A DNA stretch of 64,000 nt from NCBI GenBank assembly GCA_014529385.2, contig CM043963.1, positions 81,618,412-81,682,411 of the forward strand, read 5' to 3'. This document shows positions 22,970 through 35,337 of this stretch, piece by piece. A program made the position numbers and the translations under genes. Under the pieces are notes generated by a model. It was not told the origin of the DNA and did no database searches. It was given only the letters and a program-made list of their open reading frames with translations. Within the stretch, counting starts at the first letter, position 1. Every line of letters begins with the position of its first letter. The DNA is from Adiantum capillus-veneris. Its lineage: Eukaryota > Streptophyta > Polypodiopsida > Polypodiales > Pteridaceae.

Positions 22970-24810
22970 AGTTGAATAGATTACGACCCAATTTTGAAGG
23001 TTTTCCAATTTTCAGTATCACTTTTGCAAAAGTAGCCAAAAGACCAATCTGCAACCTTTCTTTTTTGAAAACCCGATTTCTAGTAGCAAACAATGACCAA
23101 ATGACTTCAAATTTTCAGGCTATCTTTATTATATGTCTACTAATCTTGGGAACCAAAAAATGTCAAATACGAGCTCTCTACCTAGCAAGAGATAATAAGC
23201 CCGTTTATTATCTTCTTGCTCAAATATAATTTTTTTTTCATTTTTGACAGTGCACACATATTAAGAATATGATCAAAGAGCTTTAAATTAATTTCCAACA
23301 GATTTGGACAAGTATTGTAGAGATTTCACTAGTTTTAGTGATTTGTAGACTCTGATACAAAACACTTGCTAATATTGATCAAAACTACTCCAAATCACTT
23401 GAAATTTGGTACATGCACTCTCTTACCATCTTAGCTGATCAAAGTCCCTTCAAGAAAAGTTTCAAATATTGTGTTTTGGAGAAAGAGATAATAAGCTCGC
23501 TTATTATATCTTGACCTAAAATGAAGGGTTTTTCCAAAAATTTTATCGTCGTACACTAGTTCTGCACACTATGAATAGGTCACTTGACAAGTTTCACAAC
23601 ATTTGGATCACTTGAAAAAATCATGCTTATTGTCCTGCCAAAAAAGCGCTTATTATCTTTTGACCCAAAAATTACTCCAAACCACTTGAAATTTGGCATA
23701 TGAATCTATTACTATCATAGATCAAGGTCCTTTCAAGAAAAGTTCAAAATCTTGTGTTTTGGAGAAGGAGATAATAAGCCCCCTTATTATCTCTTGACCT
23801 AAAATCAAGATTTGGCTCAAATTTCTTGTGATACACTAGTTGTAGACACTATGAATAGGTCATTTGGTAAGTTTCATGAGGTTTGACCCCTCGAAAAAAT
23901 CAAGCTTATTATCTTGCCAAAAATGCGCTTATTATCTTTTGGCCCAAAATGAAGATTTTTTCAAAGTTTCTTGATCCACACTAATAGGTCATTTGGCAAG
24001 TTTTATGAGGCTTGGAACAAATTTTTCAAGTTTTTAGCTCCTTTTTGTAATTGTCGTTGGATTCTAGAGAAATTTGGCACAATCGGGTCTCAATAGCTCC
24101 AAATGACACCAAATTTGAATCATAAAGCTCAATACACAATAGGCTAACATGTGGTATACTCAATTGATGAAAGTTTTGCAATTTTGAAGACAGATAATAA
24201 GCGTGCTCATTATCTTCATGCTCAAATTTGCAAAATTTTCAAATTTTGATGGTTCTCGCTTGTCAAGTGTATGCTCAATAAGCTCTGAATGAGATTGTAT
24301 AGAATTTGGACAAGTTTAGCTCATTAATGACCTAGTAGTTTTTTAGTCTGGCAATTTCAGATGCAATTTTAGTGGTCATGCAAGACAAATGATGTCCAAA
24401 TCACTTGAAAATCCACATAAGCACGCTATTACTACCCTAGATCCAATCCTCTTTGAAATTTTTTCAAAGAGTTGATTTTTTAGGGTAGGAGATAATAAGC
24501 CCGCTTATTATCTCTCAAGTCAAAACGAATTTCTTTTTCACAATTTTTGACTTGTATTGGATGTCTATACTATAAACAAGTCACAAATCACGTTTCATGG
24601 AGTTTGGTTCAGTCTTCAAGTTCCTAGGCTAAATTTGTGTCTGTAGTGGTCTTCAATGAAATCTAGGCCTAACCGACAACTTACAACTGTAAATGGCACC
24701 AACTTTAATCAGCGTGTTATTATACTATGTTCTAGCATGTGGTGTTGTCAAATGATGAAAATTGTAAAATTTTGAAAACAAAGATAATAAGCGCACTCAT
24801 TATTTAGGTG
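22970..24810. repeat. Array of 22-bp hairpin palindromes (GATAATAAGC / GCTTATTATC)
   Basis: A near-perfect inverted repeat, GATAATAAGC-n2-GCTTATTATC, often extended by GAG/CTC, occurs at 23191-23212, 23487-23510, 23768-23793, 24193-24214, 24489-24514 and 24783-24803. Half-sites GCTTATTATC occur near 23647, 23904 and 23927. Spacing is mostly 280-305 bp, and the sequences between share phrases such as 'CAAATCACTTGAAATTTG' and 'CATTTGGCAAGTTTCATGAG', so this is a diverged ~300-bp tandem repeat carrying a hairpin. Further half-motifs lie at 26726, 36579 and 37413. Confidence 0.8.
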
Positions 24811-24992
24811 CCCAATTTTGTCACGTTTTTCAACTTTTTCAACTCACACACTTAAAACAAGATATTTTAAGACTAGTCAAGAAGTTTCAACCAATTCTAT
24901 TCTGGTTTGAGTGTTCTTACCTTCAGTTACCTAATGTTCAGAGTGAAATTTGTTTTGGCTCAGATTTGCACTCAAATGGACTCACAATCTTT

Positions 24993-26526
24993 TGTCATAA
25001 AATCTAATATCTAACCAAGCCAAATGATTTTCTCATATTAAATTGATCATTTAATGTGGGAGAATAAACGAGAACAAGGGTTATGATATAGACATGTGCT
25101 TATAGATCTATCTCAACACGGGGCCAATGGTAAAGGGGCCCGAATGAGAGATGGTTTGTAAAAGAGCAAGGCTAACCAATGGAGTTTAAAGACCTTAGGG
25201 TTAACTTCATTGAAGACCTCCAAAGGTTAGTGTTAAAAGTCTTTTGACCTTATGTAAGCTAGGGTTGTGCTTGAGGTGGGAACCTGGCCCAAGCTTGAGG
25301 TGCTTGTCGTGAGCCTAATGACTGAGATTCTTGAGATGCTTGAAGTGCTTGATGATTGAGATGCTTGAGGTGCTTGTCATGCTTGAGATGCTAGGGTTGT
25401 ACTTGAGGTGGGAACGCAGCCCAAGCTTGAGGGACTTAAGGGCCGTGCTTGGGGTGAGAATTGGGCCCAAGGTTGAGGGGCTTGAGGTGTCACAAAAGTC
25501 AACACATATCCCTACAAGGAGGGGACGATCCATTCAAGTGGGGGGGGTTGCTTGACTACTCTCTCTCCCAAAGGGAACCCCTTGCTTAACAGGCAAGTAG
25601 GACACATGTCAAGCCACTAGCTAGGTTACCCTCAAGGAGTGTACAGAGCCTATTGGTTGGCCTCCCAAGGGGTCCAATGATAGTTAAGTAGATTGAATTA
25701 ATAGTAACCTTGTTGCTTGTGATTGGCCAGGCTTGCAGGGGTCCAATTAGCTTCAAGCATGTGCAAGGGGGGGTTGACCAAACCAAGAAGGGGGCTAGCT
25801 TGGGGGGTATAGTCTCCCACACACACTCACACACACTCACACACACTCTCATTGTGTGGAGTGCAAAGTGCAAGAGTTCCATCTCCTTCTCCAAGCTAGT
25901 AGAGAAGTTGAGATCCTACACCAACACTCTTGACTATGGAATGCAAATCCAATCAAGAGCCATGCTTCAATGCTTAAGCTTGCCATCTTCTCCATCTTCA
26001 TTACTAAGCTATTATGTATGTTAGCAAGAAGAGTGATGATAAGTGAGGAATTAATTCTTTCTTCCATGAAATGTTTCTTCTTCCTCTTCCCTACCCTCAT
26101 TCCCCGCTAGCTCTCTCCACATTCGAAGGTGTTTGACGCCTTGGGACTTTGGTTTGGGATATTTAATGCTTTCTTTTGCAAATTTTATGTTATGCTCATG
26201 ATGCATGAAGCTTTCCATCTTCATTGCATCTCCTAGGTCACAAGGAACACAAATATTGTTTTGTACCAAGTCTCTCTTGATGGGAGAATCTATAATACAA
26301 ATGCCTATTGGAGGGAGGATCGGCTCCACATAAATTGGTTGTTATGTTCTCTAAACTCTCTCTCTCTTGAAAAAGTATTGTTCATGCCAAGTTAACTAAG
26401 TACCATGTTTATGTTGCTACCATCAAATAAGTTCACCCTCTATGCTCACAAAGTAATCTCACAAAAGTGCTTTATCTAATTTCCTAATTCCGCTACTCTC
26501 AAAGTTCATAGGCCATTTCCATTACA
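24993..26526 (+). repeat. Solo gypsy LTR (TGTCATAAA...CCATTACA)
   Basis: Same LTR family as 34334-36366 and 48431-50001. Starts TGTCATAAAATC, ends TTTCCATTACA, and is not followed by a primer site. ATCTT follows the right end directly and is found 1 bp before the left end, consistent with a target duplication plus a one-base slip. The sequence on both sides belongs to the palindrome-bearing region. Confidence 0.8.
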
Positions 26527-28680
26527 ATCTTTTGAGCATATCACCCAAACAAGATGTTCATGTGAAAAATCTCCAATTTTAGGCCACAAAAAGAAGCTCA
26601 TATTATCTACAGGCCAAAAAATGCACTTTTTTGAAATTTTGCTTGGGCAATCAGGTTTTAAATAGTCGATTGCAAGTACTTTTAGCCAAAAAAAGATCAC
26701 ATTTACATGCATCTATCACAGAGAAGATAATAAGCCTATTTTTCAGTCGAACTCTATGCAGTCAATGAGAAGAGGGTGGTAGACATACTCTATGCCGTCA
26801 AAAAAGTAAGGGGACAAAGTAGTCTTACACTTCTTAATGCCTCTTACCTAGTGATGAGAACGTAGGGGGTGGGGCGCACTTGGAACCTCCAAGTTTCCCT
26901 CCTTTTTTACCCGGTTTTGAAGAAACCCCAAAATTTTCAAAATTTTGAAAACTCAAATCTTATCTTTTTAAAATCCCCGTTAACCTATTTTACGGTCATA
27001 AAAGCATTTTTTGACCTCCAAAAATCAAAACGCGCACCAAAAAGCCCTAAATTTCAATCCAAAACTATCCCATACCTAAAAAGTGATTTTCTCTCTCTAG
27101 AACCTCTTTTCCAAGCCCTCCTCGATTGCAACCATCACACTCGCTCTCCATTCCAACACTATCTCTCTACTATCATCTCCATTGTAGCAGTAAGGAAGCT
27201 CCTCTCTCCTCCCCTCCCACCTCCAATTGCCACACCAAGCAAGGGGCATCCACCTTCTTCTATCTCCATCGCCACCAGCCTACTCTCCCGCTCTACCACT
27301 ACCACCTCCCTTTGTCACAACAAGTAAACCATTTCCTTTCTCCCACGTTCATTGTAGCAACAAGAAAGGTCCTCCTCCTCCTCGTGATTTTCTTTGCTCA
27401 CTCATGGCGAGCTATACTTCACAAAGGTAGTACTATGCATACCTTGCATAGGAGGGGCTGTCAGCAAAGGTGGCATGTGGTTTGGATGGGCATAAGGGAA
27501 AACCATGTTGGATGCAGGTGTTGTCCCTTATTGAAGAGTGGGACCAAGACTTTGCTTTATTTGTTGCAATCCCTTGAGGTAGTAGCAATCCTTGTCTTCA
27601 TGTCCAGACTTTTCACAGAAGTGGCAATAAGTCCGAAGGGGGCATTCATATGGAGGGTGCCCTGGCGAATGGCATGAGCTACACCAAACCATAGCCTTAG
27701 TCTACTGCTGAGACCTAAGCTCTTCTAGCTCACACTTGATCCGTTCCAAAGCCTTGTGATGTGGAGGATTCTCTTGTCTAAGAGAGAAGGACCTCTTCTC
27801 TTGAAGAGATTGCTGTAACTTTAGGGATTCTAGTTCCCTGTGTAAAGAAGTCAAGGGGTCAGATGTACTTTCCAAGAGTGCAAAGGAAGTCTCTACCACC
27901 TGAGGAGAGTTGGTAAATAGATTCATTTCCCCTCTATCCTAGTAGAGGAACCAAAAAACTCCTCCAAAGTGGCTTCACATCGGAGACTCTCTCTCAGTTT
28001 TTGCTGAGAAGTCTTAGGAAGAGCCTTCTCTACCCACTTCTTGACCATAAATTCACCTGATTGCTGAGGAAGCTTGGACTAGAGACTTTGTTCTAGTCAT
28101 GAGTTTTACAAAAGTCTCTTTGGGTTGTGCATCATGCTGGCCAACTCATCTAGAACCTTCTCTTGGAAGTCTCCTGGTCTAAAAGCTTCATAAAATTGTT
28201 GTCTTAATATGGCCCAAGTCGTAAAGTGGTTTTCTACAAACTGTCTTTACCATTTATTTGCTAAGCCATCCAAGGTGGATGGGAAGAGTACTAAGTAGAT
28301 GTCTTCTCAATTGAGGCCATGACCCCTGCTAAGGGAAACAAATCTCTAGAAAAGGTCATCGGCATCTTCTATGGAGAGACACTTGAATGTTAGAAACTTG
28401 ATATTCACCTTAGCTAGAACGCTTGTGAGCTCTTCTATGCTTGTCTCTGCAAGAGCCTATTGCTAAAGAGCTTGTTGTAACACAATGGGTGAGAATTTTA
28501 TTGAGGGGGGTGACTGGGGAGGTGTAGAGCTAGTTGGGGGAATGGAGGTAGGCATGGTGGAAGGTAGGGGTAATGGGACCGGTGGACTTCTACTTGGCAC
28601 GAAGGGTTGATGCTTTTAGTGGTAGTACTCTAGAGGTTTTAGTAGTGGCCTTTGTCACTCTTTTGATTGCATTGTATGTG
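26527..28680 (-). repeat. Duplicated flank, copy 1, carrying a minus-strand retroelement gag
   Basis: Homologous to 36367-40182 over most of its length. Copy 1 lacks about 1.3 kb that copy 2 has (equivalent of ~36608-37885), with the join near 26745. It also extends about 200 bp further at its right end (Pro-rich gag N-terminus). Confidence 0.8.
27400..28680 (-). pseudogene. LTR-retroelement gag remnant, copy 1
   Basis: Minus-strand reading gives a Pro/Ser-rich N-terminus (near 28560), the capsid-like block FPSTLDGLANKW..FVENHFTTWAILRQQFYEAF (about 28330-28180), then KKWVEKALPKTSQQKLRESLR. This is a retrotransposon gag core in which the long form seen in copy 2 (38883-40139) is more complete. 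Numerous stops. Confidence 0.7.
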
Positions 28681-28734
28681 TCATGAAATAACCCAAATCC
28701 CACACAAGATTTGGGCTCGAAGACCTTTAGATTA

Positions 28735-28880
28735 CTAAACACTGGTCCAGACTCCACTAGATCAGGGCAAGTGACTAGACCACTTGGATAGACCTAGACA
28801 AGAGAGGACTAGACCAGGCCGAGAGACTACTACAAAAGGACGAGAGACTAGACACGCAAGTCTAGACAAGCAAGACTAGA
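28735..28880. repeat. Short-period AGACTAGAC repeats
   Basis: About a dozen diverged copies of GACTAGAC / CTAGACAAG occur in 145 bp just before the gypsy leader begins. It marks the junction between the gag flank and the gypsy internal region. Confidence 0.7.
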
Positions 28881-28993
28881 CAAGCGGTGGGTGTCGATAC
28901 TTAAGTGCCAATTTTCAAAGGCTAAGAGGAGTAGCAACTAGCGTTTTGAATTGCCAAATCATACACTAAGTAAGTACTCAAAATTTTGTTAAC

Positions 28994-30290
28994 ATGGCTG
29001 ACAATAACCAAGAGAGTAGAATGAACATTGATAACTTTGATTTTTCACATGAAAGTGCTAATGATGATGCCCCCATGTTTGTCAATTATCTTGTTACTAG
29101 GTTGAAACAAGCTATGGGAAACCCTGCTTTGCAAGCCAAAGCTACTCAACAACTTTGCGCTTATGGAATTTCCCTTCCTCTCCAAGTGGAGAGAGAGAGA
29201 GATTAGGAGGCCTCTTGAAGAAACCCCCAAAAGAAGACTCTGTCCGATATGAGAGGAGGAATCCAAAGAGCAAGAAAGTAATGAAACTTTAAGTTTCTTT
29301 GAATATGTGGCTCCACAAAGACGGCGGTCTAGACGATCACCAACTCCTCCCACGAGAAAACGATCAACCCACAATCCTTCTCCTTGTCACTCCAAAAGGA
29401 AAGAGAGGAAACAAAGGAAGAAAAGGGCAGGAAGGAGGTCACCCTCTTCTCCTTCTTCTTCTCCTTCTTCTTCACCTTCCTCCTCTTTCGATGAAAGCTA
29501 TGGCTATTCTCCTACAGAATATAAGAAGGGAGGACATCACAAGTCATACCCTACATGGCAAAGGTCACAAAAGCTCAAGAAGTTCAAGGAGGGAGGAAAG
29601 AGTATCTCTTTTCTCACCTATGATGGCACCTTTGGTGCTACCAACATCGTATTGTTGGCCTTCATCCAACAGTTTGATGTGGCCTTTGGAGATGAGGGCT
29701 TCACAGAGTCCTCCAAGCTACACCATGTAGCTATGCACTTCCAAAAATCATCTCGTCAATGGTGGGCTAGACTTTGCGGCTATGGAAAAGCCCCAAAGAC
29801 ATGGAAAATTCTACAAGTTTTCACCATGAAGCAATTCCTTGCAAGTGATGCAAAGGACAAAGTGTTTACCAAATGGCGTACTTTAAAGCTTCTCTCCCAT
29901 GAGTCTATTCACAAATATGTGGAAAAGTTTTGGGACCTACATCTCAAGGCTATTGTCTTCCAAAAGATGAACTTTGTCGAGCAAAAGCAAAAGTTTGGCA
30001 GGATTACCTAAAGAGATGGCCGAGTATGTCAACTCCCAACGGACTGGTTCTATCACCGAAGTAATCCATCACACCATGGTTGGTTTGCACATCAAGCTCC
30101 AACAAGGGCAATGCCCAAAATCTTCCCAAGGCAATTCCAAAAACAATAACAACACTAATCAGTCCGAGATGAAGGGAGCTTACAAAGGTAAAAACAAAAT
30201 ATCTCCTGAGGAGCTTGAAGCTTTTTTCAAGGACCATAAATGTTTTAAGTGTGGGAGCAAGGACATGGCTATCGTTCTTGCCCCAAGAGA
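28994..30290 (+). pseudogene. gypsy gag with zinc knuckle
   Basis: ATG at 28994 opens MADNNQESRMNIDNFDF; the same start is used by the element at 50416. An Arg/Ser-rich basic region (about 29310-29480) precedes the capsid block FLTYDGTFGATN..FIQQFDVAFGDEG and HQWW-like SRQWWARL. The zinc knuckle starts CFKCG but then shifts frame: one G fewer than in the 51.7-kb copy (GGGAGC versus GGGGAGC). A premature stop lies at 29204. Confidence 0.82.
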
Positions 30291-30329
30291 AATGCTCGCA
30301 ATGAGACTACTAGAGCTTCCACCATCAAA

Positions 30330-30846
30330 ACTCCAAAAGAGGATGCTCATTTGCAAAGGTTCACCTCTCTCCTATGCTTGGGAAAAGGTGAGGGAGCATG
30401 TTGCCTTCATCTTGCTTGACCCTAGCTCTACTCACAACTTCATATCAACAGATTTGGCCACCAAGTTGGGCATTCAAGCTTTCGAGATGGGAGATGTTGT
30501 AATGGTCGACACTGCTTTCGAGGGACATCAAGCCTCCGTTACTCCCTTGATTGGGAAGTTGAGGCTTCATGTCCAAAGCTATGTCGACAAAGAATACTTT
30601 CTCATCTCTCCTCTCCAGCATGAGGATGCTTTCCTAGGGGCACCATGGTTCAACCGCATGGCTGCCAACATGAAGTTCCTTGAAAGGAGAATCTACTTCA
30701 CCTATAGGGGAAAGAACATGTATATAGATTCTAGTGAGTTTGGTTGTACTATACCACTTGTAAATCCTCTTGCTTTTGATAAATTTATGAAGAGCTCAGT
30801 TTTTGCGTACATGATTTTTGTCAAAGATTCCCTAAAAAGGTCCTAA
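30330..30846 (+). pseudogene. gypsy aspartic protease region
   Basis: Contains LLDPSSTHNFIS at the D(S/T)G active-site position, with Gly replaced by Ser, followed by KLGIQAFEMGDVV, LIGKLRLHVQSYVDKEYFLISPL and FLGAPWFNRM. This is the retropepsin of the element. The open frame runs to a stop at 30844. Confidence 0.78.
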
Positions 30847-30879
30847 TGGTTCATCAAATGTAAATGGTAGGAATCAATA

Positions 30880-31865
30880 AGAGTTAGACTTGTCTAATTT
30901 TCTAAAAGGATTTCAAGATGTGTTCATCGATGATATCCCTATGGACTTACCTCCAAAATGAGGAGATGATGACGATCGCATTGAGCTCCTACCAGGAAGC
31001 TCACCGCCTAACAAGCCTCCTTATCGAGTTTCTCAAGCTCAATAAGAGGGGATCAAGAGGCAAGTACAAGAATTGGTTGACAAAGGGATGGTGAGGCCTA
31101 CCTCCTCTCCCTTTTGTTCTCGAGTCCTTTTAGTGCAAAAGAAAGATGATACATACCCTATGTGTGTGGACTATTGAGCACTAAACCATATCACTATCAA
31201 AAACAAATTTCACATGCCTCGCGTAGAAGATCTATTTGATAAGATACAAGGCTCTACCTACTTCAGTAGGATCTACCTTAAAAGTGGCTATCATCAAATA
31301 AGGATAGTGGATGAAGATATCCTAAAGACCCCGTTTCATACAATGTTTGGCCTTTATGAATATCTAGACATGCCTTTTGGCTTGACTAATGCACCAACGA
31401 TGTTCAAGCGTCTAATGGAGAAAATCTTTAGACCCTACCGCAAGTTCATTGATGGAGTGTTCTTTGATGATATCATTATCTATTCCAAGTCCTTGGAGGA
31501 ACATGAGAAACATATCCAAGTGATTTTCCAAGCATTGAGGGAGAAAAAACTTTTTCTCAACCAAAAGAAGAACGAATTTTTCCTTCAAGAGATTCAATAA
31601 TTAGGTCATATTATCTCTCAAGATGGTATCCGTATGGATCCATCAAAGTTAGAGGTAATAAAAGCATGGCCTAATCCAAGGAATCTACATGAACTAAGAA
31701 GCTTTATTGGTATGTGTGCATACTATAGATGCTTCATAGCAAAATTTTCTCAAATAGCAGGACCATTGCATGACTTAACAAAGAAGAACGTTAAGTATTC
31801 ATGGACTGCTAAGGATAAAAATGCTTTTGACAAGTTCAAAGAGAACTTTACCTCCCAGCCTGTCC
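30880..31865 (+). pseudogene. gypsy reverse transcriptase and start of RNase H
   Basis: Blocks ELVDKGMVRPTSSPFCSRVLLVQKKD, VEDLFDKIQGSTYFSRI, DMPFGLTNAPTMFKRLM and the catalytic FFDDIIIYS are in one frame from 31214, with a stop at 31598. The thumb/connection block LRSFIGMCAYYRCFIAKFSQIAGPL follows. The YxDD position reads FFDD, as in many gypsy elements. Confidence 0.85.
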
Positions 31866-32121
31866 CTCGGGGAGTTCACTATGTAAAAATTGCATATAGC
31901 ACGTGCAACAAAAGGTATTTAGATAATCCTTTACCAATATATTTTCAGGTATTATATGTACCCCTTATGTATGCATTTTTGTAAAAAAACTAGCCCTCAT
32001 GTATGAAAATTGTGACTTTTTGAATTAAATAACCCTTTATGTAAGTACATTTTTTTGTGAATATACCTAATTATAAATTCGTTATTCTTACATATTTCCT
32101 AATGGACGCGTTGGGACCAAT
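31866..32121. mobile_element. ~256-bp insertion in RNase H coding region
   Basis: The gypsy frame breaks at ...TSQPV and resumes at LMLPDVSNPFEVQ, the expected next block. The extra AT-rich sequence has no gypsy similarity. TCC occurs on both sides and could be a 3-bp target duplication. No terminal inverted repeats are evident by eye, so its class is unknown. Confidence 0.6.
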
Positions 32122-32510
32122 CCTCATGCTTCCTGATGTCTCAAATCCATTTGAGGTCCAATTGATGCTTGTGGTGATTGCCTTGAGCAGTCTTGCGTCA
32201 AGAAGGGCATGCCATAGCATATGAGAACCAAAGGCTCAATACGGATGAACGAGTCTTGAGAATTTATGATAAAGAGCTTTTAGTTGTTCTACATGCCCTA
32301 GACACATGGAAGCACTCTCTATTGGGGACTCCATTTATTCTATGAACCGACCACCAAAGTCTCATGTACTTCATGATGCAAACCAAGCTTTTTGACAAAC
32401 AAATGAGGTGGGAAAATTTTCTTTCACAATTTAATTTTCTTATTGTTCACATTGTTGATAAGCACAATCAAGTGGCTGATGCACTTTCATGGATGACCAA
32501 AAGTTAATGC
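32122..32510 (+). pseudogene. gypsy RNase H remnant
   Basis: Readable blocks across frames include TDHQSLMYFMMQTKLFDKQMRW and VDKHNQVADALS, typical of the gypsy RNase H. Frameshifts separate them. Confidence 0.75.
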
Positions 32511-32511
32511 G

Positions 32512-33560
32512 GTGTCTATAGCAATTCACAATGATCTATCTTTTATGATAGATGAGTATGCTACTAACCCTGACTTTAGAGACATAATTTCAGCCCTTGC
32601 TTTGGGGAAGAAAGAGGAACCATTCACCTTGCACAATGGTTATATTCTCCATGGCAATCAGCTCTATGTTACCCACTCCCTTCGTGAGAAAGTCATGTAT
32701 GAATCCCATGTTCCTCCTATGCGGGGCATAGAGGCATTCAACCTACTCTCCGAGGAGTAGAGACGTATTTCTATTGGTTTACCACGAAAGTGGACGTACA
32801 AGAGTATGTTTCAAAATGTGTGGTATGCCAAAAGACTAAGTATGATAGAGGGAAGAAACCTGCATTACTCGAGCCATTTCCTATTCCAAATTCACCATGG
32901 GAGAGTATATCCATGGATTTCATCTTTGTATTACCCAAGTCTATCCATGGGAATACAGGAATATGGAAAATAGTTAATAGGTTAAGCAAGCAAGCACACT
33001 TTATTCCTGTCAAAAAGACTATTAAGGCACATCAAATGGAAACTCTGTTCATATCACAGATTTTCAAACACCATGGATTACTAACATCCATCATTTGAGA
33101 TAGAGATCCTAAAATGACTAGTAATTTCTAGAAAAATCTCTTTGAAAATCTAAATACATTATTGAATTTCTCTTCAGCCTATCACCCACAAACGGATGGC
33201 CAAAGTGAGATAGCCAATCTTACGATAATTGATCTACTAAAGACTTATGTTACCAAAGTAGATCAATGCTCACAATGGGAAAAGTACTTACCTCTTGTAG
33301 ATTATGCTTACAATAATATTGTACATAATTCTATGAGAAAAGCACATTTTAAAATCATTGAGAGAAGACCTAAAAGTCCCTTGCTACTTAAGGTATATGG
33401 AAAGATCTTTCCTATCGATGAGTATAGTCGTGACCTACAAGAATCTCTTCAAAATATTAAGGAGGCCATATCCATCTCTCAGCAAAGGCAAAAGCTACTG
33501 CTGACAAGCACGGAAGGGCCTTAACGTTCAAAGAAAATGATTGGATCTTACTTAAGTTTC
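32512..33560 (+). pseudogene. gypsy integrase
   Basis: An H2C2 zinc-binding region (ESHVPP...YVSKCVVCQKTK) leads into the catalytic core: SMDFIF supplies the first Asp, a region after a stop reads DRDPKMTS for the second Asp, and HPQTDGQSEIANLT supplies Glu. Stops at 32758, 33096 and near 33130 inactivate it. Confidence 0.82.
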
Positions 33561-33674
33561 CCAAGGCTCGATTGAGCAAACGATGTGCAAAAATCCTACG
33601 GGCCATCAAAAGTACTATGCTAAATTAGAAAAAAGATACTATGGTCCTTTTCAAATCTTGAAACCATTAATGAT

Positions 33675-33932
33675 ATGGAATTTCAACTCAAGCTGCCCAA
33701 CCATTGGCTCATACACAATTATTTTCATGTGAGCCTACTTAAGCCCTACAAAGAAGAGCCACCAAGTGAACCAAATATTGAAGACCCTCCCAAAATTGAA
33801 GACCAAGAAGAGGTGCTACAAATCGAAGCTATCCTTTGGCATGAAGACAACGTACTACAGCATGGTAAGATTATCCGATGGTATCTTATTAAGTTCAAAA
33901 ATTATCCTTTTGAAGATGCTAATATAGCTTAA
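33675..33932 (+). pseudogene. gypsy integrase C-terminus with chromodomain-like end
   Basis: Starts with FQLKLPNHWLIHNYFHVSLL, the usual link from integrase to chromodomain, and ends with EEVLQIEAILWHED, WYLIKFKNYPFEDANI. The latter matches the YLIKWKGYPxEDATWE core of chromodomains, with Trp changed to Phe/Ile in places. Confidence 0.75.
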
Positions 33933-34320
33933 GGATAGTATGACCTTGTCAATGCTTATAATGCTACATTAGAGTAAGACAATATACAAATTTCTTTTGA
34001 ATGACCAATGTTTTTGTCTTATAAGACTAGTTCTCTTTTTATTGTGCACAAATTTGAATAGTATGCATGCTTAGAATCATGTTTGTGATGAAGACATCTC
34101 TCAAACACCAAGTAGAATATGTCACTCTACTTTGGATAATAAATGGACTAAAGACCAGACATGATTGAGGCAGCTATGTCTCCCAAACACCAAAGGGATT
34201 AATCATCCATCTTGGAAATATGCTATAGGGTAAAAAGGGATCCTCTATCCGCTAAGAAAAATTGATTAATGACTAAGACTTTATCTCGTCTAACTCATAG
34301 TCGAGGACGACTATGATTTC

Positions 34321-34333
34321 AAGAGAGAGGTGA
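34321..34333 (+). promoter_or_regulatory. Polypurine tract of gypsy element
   Basis: AAGAGAGAGGTGA directly precedes the TG of the 3' LTR, the normal site of plus-strand priming. Confidence 0.75.
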
Positions 34334-35286
34334 TGTCATAAAATATAATATCTAACCAACACAAATGATTTTCTTATATTAAACTGATCATTTAATGTGG
34401 GAGAATAAACGGGAACAAGGGTTAGGATATAGACATGTGCTTACAAATCTATCTCAACACGGGGCCAATGGTAAAGATGCCCAAATGAGAGATGGTATGT
34501 CAAAGAGAAAGGCTAACCAATGGAGCTTAAAGAACTTAGGGTTAACTTCATTGAAGACCTCCAAAGGTTAGTGTAAAAGGTCCTTTGACCTTAGGTAAGC
34601 TAAGGTTAGCTTGATATGGAAACCCGGACCAAGCTAGAGGTGCTTGTTGTGCCTGATGTGACCGAGATGCTTGAAGTGCTTGTTGATTGAGATGCTTGAG
34701 GTGCTTGTAATGTTTGAGATTCTAGGGTTGTACTTGAGGTGGGAACCCATCCCAAGCTTGAGGGGCTGAAGGGCCAAGCTTGTGGTGAGAACTGGGCCCA
34801 AGGTTGAGGGGCTTGAGGTGTCACAAAAGTCAACACATATCCCTACAAGGAGGGGGCGAGCCATGCAAGTTAGGGGGGGTCGGGGGTTTGCTTGACCACT
34901 CTCTCTTCCAAAGGGCACCCCTTGCTCAAGAGGCAAGTAGGACACATGTCAAGGCCCTAGCTAGGTTACCCTCAAGGAGTGTACAAATCCTATTGGTTGG
35001 CCTTCCAAGGGGTCCAATGGTGATTAAGTAGATTTCATTAATTTTTTTCATTGTCTCCCCAATTTCAAAAAAATAAAAAAAAATTCAAAACATATTAAGT
35101 GCATAAGTGAAGGTGAGTTTAGGAAATGAAAAGACAAATGAAGGTGGAAAGTCAAAAGACGAATAAAGTTGAAAATTCAAAAGACAAATGAAGATGGAAA
35201 GTCAAAAGATTTTTTTGTCCATATAATAGGTGTTTCTCTCCTCTTTCATTTTTCCTTTAGCGTTTTCTTGTAAGTTCTCTTTAGAA

Positions 35287-35337
<51 letters not shown>

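Noticed and set aside
22970-24810. CRISPR-like array (palindromic repeats at regular spacing)
   Set aside because: Spacing is ~300 bp, spacers are related to each other, and the context is a plant genome, so this is a diverged tandem repeat.
26869-27677. Ser/Pro-rich plus-strand open frames
   Set aside because: Low complexity, and the minus strand carries a recognisable gag here, so these are shadows or untranslated sequence.
29307-29730. Overlapping Arg/Ser-rich and Leu-rich open frames
   Set aside because: Only one frame matches the gag of the 50-kb copy; the other is a shadow caused by CTT/CTC-rich sequence.
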